5,328 nucleotides of DNA from JAIYDJ01 sp031398695 (GTDB taxonomy: Bacteria > Pseudomonadota > Alphaproteobacteria > Rhodobacterales > Rhodobacteraceae), in assembly GCA_031398695.1 (NCBI GenBank), contig JANNNU010000188.1:1-5328 (forward strand), read 5' to 3'. The translations under genes were made by a program, and so were the position numbers. This document shows positions 1 to 5,328 of the stretch, in pieces (the stretch's first letter is position 1; each line of letters opens with the position of its first letter). The notes below the pieces were generated by a model. That model had not been told where the DNA came from and made no database searches. It saw only the letters and a program-made list of their open reading frames with translations.

Positions 1-2934
1 CTTCATCGGCCCCCGCGCCGTCGCCCGCGATGCCTCGCGATCAGCGGCCACAAAGGTGTGCAGCATCAGAGTCACGCTGTGTCGTGCCGGATCATGCCCG
101 GCCTCTTTCAGTGCATCGTGGTAGATTGCGATCTTGTCGCCCACCTCGGCAATCGTCTGGCCCAGGAGGTGGGTCAGCACATTGGCCCCCACCGCGCCGG
201 CCTCGCGCCATGTCGCCGGATTGCCCGCCGTGGTCACCCAGACGGCCAGCTCCTTCGAAACCGGGCGGGGTTGGGTCACGACACCAAAGGTGCCGTCCTT
301 GGTGGGAAACTCCACCGTCTCGCCGCGCCACAGGCGGCGGATCTGATCCGTCGCGGCAAACAGCGCGGCCCGGTTGGCGGGTGGCGTATTTTCGGGGCGC
401 AGCACGAAATCATCCGGATGCCAGCCTGACGCCACGGCGATCCCGGCCCGCCCGTTGGTCAGGTTGTCGATCACCGCCCATTCCTCGGCCACCCGCGCGG
501 GATGGTGCAACGGCACCACGCACGATCCGCCCCGCACGCCGATGTTGCGGGTGACGGCCGCCACCGCAGCCCCCGTCACCGCCGGATTGGGGTAGGGGCC
601 GCCAAACGCATGGAAATGCCGCTCGGGCGTCCAGACGGCACAGAACCCGTGCGTGTCGGCGAATTTGGCACCCTCCAGCAACAGCTCGTATTTCTTGGGG
701 CCATGGCCATCGTCATTGCCCCAATAGTACAGCGAAAACTCCATCCCTTGGACCGAGGCGACAGGCCCGCCCGCCACAAGCGCCCGGTTTTCATCCGACG
801 TCAGCACCACCTTGAACCCGCGCGCCAGCGTCCAGAACAGCTCCAGCACCGAAATGTCGAACGACAGCGACGTGACGGCCAGCCACACCCCGCCGTCGGC
901 ACCCAGCCTTTCATCCATCCCGGCAAAGAAATTGACGACGTTGCGATGCTCGACCATCACGCCCTTGGGCCGTCCCGTCGATCCCGACGTGTAGATCATG
1001 TAGGCCAGATCGCCGGGCCCGACGCCGGTCACCGGGTTGGCGTCAGGGGCCGCCGCGATGCGTTCGTCGCGGTCCAGCCGCAGCACATCGGCCGCGCCCG
1101 GCAGCGTCAGGCCGGACTGGCTGACGATCACCGGACACCCGCTGTCCTCGATGTAAAGCGCGATGCGGTCGGCCGGATAGCCGGGGTCCATCGGAACATA
1201 GGCGCCCCCCGCCTTCTGGATCGCCAGCGCACCGACCACCAGATCTAGCCCGCGCGGCAGGCACAGCCCGACCAGCGTGCCGGGCCGAACCCCCATGCCG
1301 ATCAGCACATGCGCCGCCCGGTTGGCGCGCGCGTTCAGCGCGGTGTAGGTCAGGCTTTCGCCGTCGCACACCAGGGCTGGCGCGTCGGGGGTCCGCGCGA
1401 CCTGACGCTCGAACGCGGTATGCACGCACATGCTGCGGTCGTGTTCGAATGTGGTCTGGTTCCAGCCTTCGACCACCTGCGCCCGTTCGGCGTCGGTCAG
1501 CACCGGCACCTCGGCCAGCGCGCCGTCGCGCGTGGCGATCAGACCCGCGACATGGGCAAGCCGCGCCGCGAACGCCGCACCGTCGGGCAGCCGGGCAGCG
1601 TCGTAATGCACCGCATCCGGCGTCAGCGTCAGAACCGTTCCGCTGATCGGCCCCGCATCCGACACCCCGACCTGCGGCAACGCCGGATCGGCCAGTGCCC
1701 CATCGCGGGTCAAAAGGTCACGCGGAAACCGGGGGGTGGCGCGCGCCACGGCCAGCGCGGCGTCCAGCGCCGCCTGCGCCCCGGCAATCGTGCCACCCGT
1801 CAGCCGCAACGGCACCCAGTCCGACAGATACCCGTCTCCCGGCCCGGCCGAAAACGCGACGTCCGCCGCGTCGAGCCCCAAGACCCGCAACAGCGCCAAT
1901 GGCGAGATGCCCGCCACCTCCACCGTGCGCCACTCTGCCACGCCGGCCGGAACCTGCGACACCACCGCAGGCTGCATCCCGCGCAAGGCGCCGCGCAGGC
2001 GCGGCTCGTGCGGGGCGATGGCCGCCAGGGCCGCCGTAAGGCGCGCGGCCTCGTCCTGCGTAATGCCCGGCACCACCGCATCGCGGACCGAGGCCGGATC
2101 GACCGCCATCCCCCGGTCCTGACAGGTCAGCCGCGACAGCCGCACCGCCCCCGTCCCACAGGCCACCACCAACCCGCCGTCGGTCGACAGAATCTGACCC
2201 GGCGCACCGGACCCGTCCACCATGTCGGCCGCACCCACGTTCAGCACCCGGTCGGCCAGCCCCAGCTTGGCCGTGCACAGCGGGTTCCAGTAGCGCCCGT
2301 GATCCAGCGCCCGCACCAGTCGCGCCACATCGCCCGCGGCAGCGGCAAAATCGATCCGCCCCATCGCGGCGGGCCGGTCGTCGCGCAGGTGCAGGGTGCG
2401 AAGGCTGAAATCCTGCGGCTGACGGCGCAGGCCGTGCGCCATCTGGTCCAGGACGGCGGGAAAAGACTCCAGCGCCGCTTCGAAACACCGGGTGTTCAGG
2501 GTCAACGCGGTATCCTGCGGGCCGATCGGAAAGACGCGCTGCTCCAGCACGTCGCCATCGTCGATGCCCGTTCCGATCAGATGCCAGGCGATGCCGTGCT
2601 CGGCCTCTGCCCCCAGCAAGGCCCAGACCGGCGCGTTCAGACCGGCGTGGCGCGGCAAGGGCCCGTCGTGAAAGTTCACCGCCCCCCCGGCCTGCGCTAG
2701 CACCGATCCCGGGATCACCGACAGGTTCGCCACCGACAGCAGCCAGTCCACCGTCACGCCTGCCAGCGCGGCCCAGTCGCCAGCCGCCGCCACCCGCAGC
2801 CCCGCACCCGCCGCCCAGGCCTGCACATCCGGATGGCGCGTCATCACGCAGGCAATCGTGTGGCCGCGCGCCAGAACCTGCGCGCCGCAGGCCGCTGTCA
2901 GACTTTCGTTGCCGATCAACAGAAACGAAACCAT
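1..2934 (-). CDS. NRPS-like multidomain protein: formyltransferase, condensation-domain remnant, adenylation domain interrupted by a luciferase-like monooxygenase (MupA/Atu3671 type); 3' end cut by the window
   Basis: One uninterrupted frame of 978 codons from ATG 2934 to the window edge, with no stop reached. Residues 1 to about 190 are a 10-formyl-THF-type transferase: VNFHDGPLPRHAGLN (86-100) and GTGIDDGDVL (121-130) keep the Asn87, His89 and Asp125 catalytic set. Residues about 192-275 resemble the C-terminal subdomain of Met-tRNA formyltransferase. Residues about 325-490 resemble only the end of a condensation domain; no HHxxxDG is present. The adenylation half follows: LTYTAL (528-533, A1), KAGGAYVPMDPGYP (574-587, A2), LAYMIYTSGSTGRPKGV (643-659, A3) and FDIS (692-695, A4). 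About 30 residues later the frame enters a luciferase-like flavin monooxygenase starting near MEFSLYYWG (731), with WTPERHF (768-774), PLHHPARVAEE (808-818) and GWHPDDF (837-843). From knowledge of the family, the rest of the monooxygenase, motifs A5-A10 and a carrier domain should lie beyond the left edge. Expected role: activating, oxidising and perhaps formylating an aminoacyl unit. Confidence 0.92.
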   Translation of the reverse strand, partial: MVSFLLIGNESLTAACGAQVLARGHTIACVMTRHPDVQAWAAGAGLRVAAAGDWAALAGVTVDWLLSVANLSVIPGSVLAQAGGAVNFHDGPLPRHAGLNAPVWALLGAEAEHGIAWHLIGTGIDDGDVLEQRVFPIGPQDTALTLNTRCFEAALESFPAVLDQMAHGLRRQPQDFSLRTLHLRDDRPAAMGRIDFAAAAGDVARLVRALDHGRYWNPLCTAKLGLADRVLNVGAADMVDGSGAPGQILSTDGGLVVACGTGAVRLSRLTCQDRGMAVDPASVRDAVVPGITQDEAARLTAALAAIAPHEPRLRGALRGMQPAVVSQVPAGVAEWRTVEVAGISPLALLRVLGLDAADVAFSAGPGDGYLSDWVPLRLTGGTIAGAQAALDAALAVARATPRFPRDLLTRDGALADPALPQVGVSDAGPISGTVLTLTPDAVHYDAARLPDGAAFAARLAHVAGLIATRDGALAEVPVLTDAERAQVVEGWNQTTFEHDRSMCVHTAFERQVARTPDAPALVCDGESLTYTALNARANRAAHVLIGMGVRPGTLVGLCLPRGLDLVVGALAIQKAGGAYVPMDPGYPADRIALYIEDSGCPVIVSQSGLTLPGAADVLRLDRDERIAAAPDANPVTGVGPGDLAYMIYTSGSTGRPKGVMVEHRNVVNFFAGMDERLGADGGVWLAVTSLSFDISVLELFWTLARGFKVVLTSDENRALVAGGPVASVQGMEFSLYYWGNDDGHGPKKYELLLEGAKFADTHGFCAVWTPERHFHAFGGPYPNPAVTGAAVAAVTRNIGVRGGSCVVPLHHPARVAEEWAVIDNLTNGRAGIAVASGWHPDDFVLRPENTPPANRAALFAATDQIRRLWRGETVEFPTKDGTFGVVTQPRPVSKELAVWVTTAGNPATWREAGAVGANVLTHLLGQTIAEVGDKIAIYHDALKEAGHDPARHSVTLMLHTFVAADREASRATARGPMK

Positions 2935-2938
2935 CACT

Positions 2939-3931
2939 TCACCCTTCCAAAACCCGCGGCGCGGGGCCGCCACGCAACGGCTGGCCGAACACCTTGCGCA
3001 CCGCATGCGCCGCCAGATCGCGCAGATACTCCGGCGGATCCGACCGAGGCTTGCGCTCGACGATCACGCGCACCCGCCACAGCGCGCCCCCGGCCAGATG
3101 CGCCAGCGTGGCCAGCATCGCATAGACCCGCCCATGCGACTTGACAAAATAATGCCACCGGCTGTCGAGCCAGAACTCGGGTATCCGCGCCCATTCCTTC
3201 ATGCCCGTGCTCGCAGACCCGATGTGGGCGACGCGACTTTCCAGCACGTAATCGGTCGGCCACCCGGCGCGCGCCGCACGACGGCACAGGTCGGTTTCCT
3301 CGAAGTACAGAAAGAACGTCTCGTCAAACAGCCCGATGCGGTCCAGCACGTCCATCCGCATCATCAGGCTGCACCCGGCCAGCCAATCGACGCGGCCGGT
3401 GCGCTGCGGGATCGGCTGGGCGACAATCGACCCGGCCAACAGCCGCGACACCGGACCAAAGCGCACCTGCGCCTCGAATTCGCCGGCGATCGAGGGAAAG
3501 CGGAAAGCGGTGCGATGGGCGTCCCCGTCCGGCCCGTGGATATAGCTGCCGGCAAACCCCGTGGCCGAGTTGCGGTGCAGATGATCCAGCAGGGCCGCGA
3601 TGGCATCCGGCGCGGGAAAGGCGTCCGAGTTGAGGATATAGACGAAATTCGGCCGCGCCCCGCCCGGCAGACCGGCACGAATGCCGACGTTGTTGCCCGC
3701 GCCAAAGCCGCCGTTTCGCCCTGACTGGATGACCCGCACCGCCTGCGGCCCGCTGTCCCAGCCCCGCATCCGCACCGCCGCCTGCATCACCTCGAACGAG
3801 CCGTCGCCACTGTCGTTGTCCACGATCACCAGCGCGCCGTCGATCCCGGCAAGCGCGCGCAACGCCGCCTCGGCCGCCTGCAACGTCATGTCGGCGCTGC
3901 GCCAGTTCAGCAGGACGGTCAGCAGTGTCAT
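2939..3931 (-). CDS. Family 2 glycosyltransferase, rhamnosyltransferase (WbbL)-like
   Basis: A complete 330-residue GT-A fold enzyme that would transfer a sugar from a nucleotide-sugar donor. Visible motifs are: the nucleotide-binding IVDNDSGDGS at 36-45; NGGFGAGNN at 73-81; LNSD at 100-103, in the place of the metal-binding DxD; the acceptor-site segment VDWLAGCSLMMR at 181-192; and FFLYFEETDLCRRA at 206-219, whose acidic cluster carries the likely catalytic base. This pattern and length fit the GT2 group that includes rhamnosyltransferases such as WbbL, but donor and acceptor cannot be read from the sequence. No signal peptide is seen. A moderately hydrophobic stretch at about 268-292 (AMLATLAHLAGGALW and beyond) may lie against the membrane. 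The ATG at 3931 follows the thioesterase TAG with no gap and has no clear Shine-Dalgarno, so expression probably depends on coupling. The stop lies 4 bases before the next gene. Its place inside the locus suggests glycosylation of the product, or a glycolipid-like product; this is inference. Confidence 0.9.
   Translation of the reverse strand: MTLLTVLLNWRSADMTLQAAEAALRALAGIDGALVIVDNDSGDGSFEVMQAAVRMRGWDSGPQAVRVIQSGRNGGFGAGNNVGIRAGLPGGARPNFVYILNSDAFPAPDAIAALLDHLHRNSATGFAGSYIHGPDGDAHRTAFRFPSIAGEFEAQVRFGPVSRLLAGSIVAQPIPQRTGRVDWLAGCSLMMRMDVLDRIGLFDETFFLYFEETDLCRRAARAGWPTDYVLESRVAHIGSASTGMKEWARIPEFWLDSRWHYFVKSHGRVYAMLATLAHLAGGALWRVRVIVERKPRSDPPEYLRDLAAHAVRKVFGQPLRGGPAPRVLEG
2943..2948 (-). promoter_or_regulatory. 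Ribosome binding site of the formyltransferase/NRPS gene
   Basis: GGAAGG on the coding strand, 8 bases before the ATG at 2934-2932. It lies inside the last codons of the glycosyltransferase gene. It supports ATG 2934 as the start, as does the protein's opening MVSFLLIGNESL, where the formyltransferase fold begins at once. Confidence 0.6.
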
Positions 3932-4711
3932 CTATTCGGCTGCCGTGGCCAGCGGCACCGGCGCGGGTCGGGCGGACGGGTGCATGATCTGGCGCAACCG
4001 CGCGGCCAGCACGCGCACATTGGGTTCCAGCACCATGCTGTCATGGTCGCCCGGCACCTCGACCACCTGCAGCGCCGGGGCGAACTGCGTCAGGTCATTG
4101 TCAGGAAACACATATTCGCGCGCACGGCTGACCCAGCGACCGCCGGTCACCCGCCAATGGCGGTCCAGCGGCGGGCGGAACAGCACGGTCGCGCCCGCAC
4201 GCGGGGTCATCAGATACCCCGGCAGCGCCGCCCGGAACGCCGCCTCGATCGCGGCATTGTGGAACGCGGCCTCGCCGGTCGGCGCCACCGTGCGGTCGCG
4301 CCGCGCCCAGGCTTGGCGCGCGCGATACCATTCGACCAGGTATCCCGGCCCCTTGGCCTGCAATTCGGCCAGCTTGATCAGCGCCTTGTCGGCCCGCGTC
4401 AGCGCGGGGCGCATCGGCAGCGGCGTGTCGAGCAGCACCAGCAGCGTCACCGTTTCGCCCGCGGCCTCCAACTGGCGCGCCATCTCCCACGCGGTCAGAC
4501 CGCCGCCCGAAAAGCCGCCCAACTGATAGGGGCCGTGCGGCTGCACTTGCCGCAGTTCGGCGATGTAATCTGCCGCCGCGTCCGGGATCGTGGTGTGCGG
4601 CGGCGCATCGCCGTAAAGCCCGCGCGCCTGCAGGCCGTAGAACGGCCGGTCGCCACCCAGCAGCTGCGCCAGATGCCGCAGGTTCAGCACGTTGCCGAAC
4701 ATCCCCGCCAC
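3932..4711 (-). CDS. Type I thioesterase (alpha/beta hydrolase) domain, probably the detached C-terminus of the upstream PKS
   Basis: This is a chain-releasing thioesterase that would hydrolyse or cyclise the product from the neighbouring acyl carrier protein. Numbering from the GTG at 4711, the nucleophile elbow GGFSGG spans 65-70 (Ser68), the likely triad Asp is in LLDTPLP (Asp95), and the His is in GDHDSMVLEP (His223). The triad therefore looks intact. The family's conserved opening, PFFLVAGMFGNVLNLRHLA, starts about five residues upstream of that GTG, at roughly 4723, so the GTG is an internal Val codon. It also has no Shine-Dalgarno sequence before it. The domain is thus best read as the last part of the ACP protein, split off by the frame break in the GGGGC repeat around 4726-4740. 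The two frames overlap by 28 bases. The stop TAG (3934-3932) directly abuts the ATG of the glycosyltransferase, which suggests translational coupling. If the break is real, this domain is probably poorly translated or not at all. Confidence 0.88.
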   Translation of the reverse strand: MAGMFGNVLNLRHLAQLLGGDRPFYGLQARGLYGDAPPHTTIPDAAADYIAELRQVQPHGPYQLGGFSGGGLTAWEMARQLEAAGETVTLLVLLDTPLPMRPALTRADKALIKLAELQAKGPGYLVEWYRARQAWARRDRTVAPTGEAAFHNAAIEAAFRAALPGYLMTPRAGATVLFRPPLDRHWRVTGGRWVSRAREYVFPDNDLTQFAPALQVVEVPGDHDSMVLEPNVRVLAARLRQIMHPSARPAPVPLATAAE

Positions 4712-5328
4712 CAGGAAGAACGGACGCCCCGCCCCGCCCCGCCTTCGCCCTGATGCATCGGCACCAGATGTCTGAACCGGCGGGTCGGGGCCGGCGCGGC
4801 ATCCGGGGTTTCCCCGAACTGGGCCGTGATCAGCGCCGCACAGGCCGCAATCGTCGGCGCCTCGAACAGGATCGAGATCGGGAAATCGACGCGGTACGCC
4901 TTCTTGACCATCGCAAACAGCCTGACCGCGATCAGGCTGTGACCGCCAAGGTCGAAAAAGCTGTCCTCGACCCCCACCTGCGCCACACCCAGCAGATCCT
5001 GCCAGAACCCGGTCAGCGTGCGTTCCACATCGTTGCGGGGTGCGACATAGTCGGTGTCGAGATCGGGCCGCTCGAAGCTTTGCCCCTCGACGCGCGCGGC
5101 CTCGGCCTCGGCGGTCTGCGCGATCAGCGCGGGCAGATCCAGCGACGACACGATGATCTGCGGCCCGCCCGCCGACACGGCGCGGGCAAAGGCCTGCGCG
5201 CCTTCGTCCGGGCGGATGCCCAGCGAAAAGGCGTGCAGCAACCGGTCCTCTGCGGGCGAGCTGGCGCGCGCCGAGCCTTCGTCGAACTCCAGCCCTCGCA
5301 GGTCGGGGGCAAAGGACAACGCCCCATC
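4684..5328 (-). CDS. C-terminal end of a modular polyketide synthase: ketoreductase tail plus acyl carrier protein (partial, frameshifted before its thioesterase)
   Basis: The frame is open at the right edge of the window, so this is the 3' part of a longer gene. A TTG at 5319 is only a formal start and I do not accept it. Counting from the edge, residues 1 to about 70 look like the end of a PKS ketoreductase region: LGIRPDEG at 36-43 and QIIVSSLDL at 57-65 match its usual closing segment. Residues about 94-168 form an acyl carrier protein with DLGGHSL at 126-132; Ser131 (codon 4938-4936) is the phosphopantetheine attachment site. The linker that follows reads HLVPMHQGEGG, which in related synthases leads straight into a thioesterase. 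Here the frame instead enters a GGGGC tandem repeat, reads about 17 unrelated residues (GVRSSWWRGCSATC at the end) and stops at TGA 4686-4684. The ACP is well supported; the ketoreductase assignment is less certain because only its tail is visible. The product would be cytosolic and hold the growing acyl chain as a thioester. Confidence 0.85.
   Translation of the reverse strand, partial: DGALSFAPDLRGLEFDEGSARASSPAEDRLLHAFSLGIRPDEGAQAFARAVSAGGPQIIVSSLDLPALIAQTAEAEAARVEGQSFERPDLDTDYVAPRNDVERTLTGFWQDLLGVAQVGVEDSFFDLGGHSLIAVRLFAMVKKAYRVDFPISILFEAPTIAACAALITAQFGETPDAAPAPTRRFRHLVPMHQGEGGAGRGVRSSWWRGCSATC
4726..4740 (-). repeat. Three tandem GGGGC units at the ACP-thioesterase junction, site of the frame break
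   Basis: The plus strand reads GCCCC three times (4726-4730, 4731-4735, 4736-4740), followed by a partial GCC. On the coding strand the tract runs GGC-GGGGC-GGGGC-GGGGC-GTCCG. With three copies the ACP frame misses the thioesterase frame. With two copies it reads E-G-G-A-G-R-P-F-F-L and joins the conserved thioesterase opening exactly. One extra G gives E-G-G-A-G-R-G-R-P-F-F-L, which also works. Five-base units of this kind are prone to slippage, and G runs are also prone to sequencing error. Confidence 0.85.

Noticed and set aside
502..513. HH pair in PLHHPARV as a condensation-domain HHxxxDG motif
   Set aside because: The required Asp-Gly is absent and the surrounding sequence belongs to the luciferase-like monooxygenase domain.
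1718..2488. Minus-strand open frame of 256 codons overlapping the NRPS-like gene, and a similar one at 4101-4802
   Set aside because: They are out-of-frame readings of the formyltransferase and thioesterase regions, full of Gly, Arg and Ala, with no conserved motif.
1309..2700. Long plus-strand open frame (463 codons), with others at 502-1248, 2858-3724 and 3980-4753
   Set aside because: Their translations are rich in Arg, Pro, His and Gln with no recognisable domain, and each lies opposite a minus-strand gene with clear motifs. Long antisense frames are expected at this GC content.
3932..4711. Thioesterase as a free-standing type II enzyme starting at GTG 4711
   Set aside because: The conserved opening residues of the domain lie upstream of the GTG in the same frame, no ribosome binding site precedes it, and the ACP linker leads into it once the repeat is corrected.
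4726..4740. Programmed ribosomal frameshift at the GGGGC repeat
   Set aside because: No heptamer in the correct phase of the X XXY YYZ type is present, and I see no supporting stimulatory element; a repeat-number change or sequencing error explains the break more simply.
4918..4939. Perfect 8-bp inverted repeat (CAGCCTGA / TCAGGCTG) with a 6-base loop, as a possible regulatory hairpin
   Set aside because: It lies in the middle of the ACP coding region, where it encodes the conserved residues around the phosphopantetheine serine. A stem of this length is expected about once by chance in a GC-rich window of this size. The only mild oddity is the AGG Arg codon.

Overview
The window is a piece of one natural-product biosynthesis locus. 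Every gene lies on the minus strand, packed end to end, so transcription runs from position 5328 towards position 1. Base composition is very GC-rich and codons favour G or C in the third position. With the domain types present, this points to an alphaproteobacterium, perhaps of the Rhodobacterales; that assignment is inference, since no rRNA or other marker gene is present.

In transcription order the window holds: (1) the C-terminal end of a modular polyketide synthase, namely the tail of a ketoreductase-type domain and an acyl carrier protein (ACP) with an intact DLGGHSL phosphopantetheine site, 5328 to about 4740; (2) a type I thioesterase (TE) domain with a complete Ser/Asp/His triad, about 4725 to 3932, which should be fused to the ACP but is in another reading frame; (3) a family 2 glycosyltransferase, 3931 to 2939; (4) the first 978 residues of a large NRPS-like protein, 2934 to 1, which runs off the left edge. 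That protein has a formyltransferase domain, a remnant of a condensation domain, the first half of an adenylation domain, and a luciferase-like FMN monooxygenase inserted inside the adenylation domain (the MupA/Atu3671 type).

The break between ACP and TE lies in three tandem copies of GCCCC (GGGGC on the coding strand). Removing one copy, or adding one base, restores a continuous ACP-TE protein with the expected linker. The break is therefore either a sequencing error or a slippage mutation, possibly a reversible one.

A plausible joint role, by inference, is an assembly line in which the formyltransferase/adenylation/monooxygenase protein activates, oxidises and perhaps N-formylates an amino acid, glycine on weak evidence. 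The PKS module would extend and reduce the chain, the TE would release it, and the glycosyltransferase could add a sugar. The gene order is not collinear with that scheme. There is no intergenic gap longer than a few bases, and I see no promoter, terminator, RNA gene, CRISPR array or mobile element.
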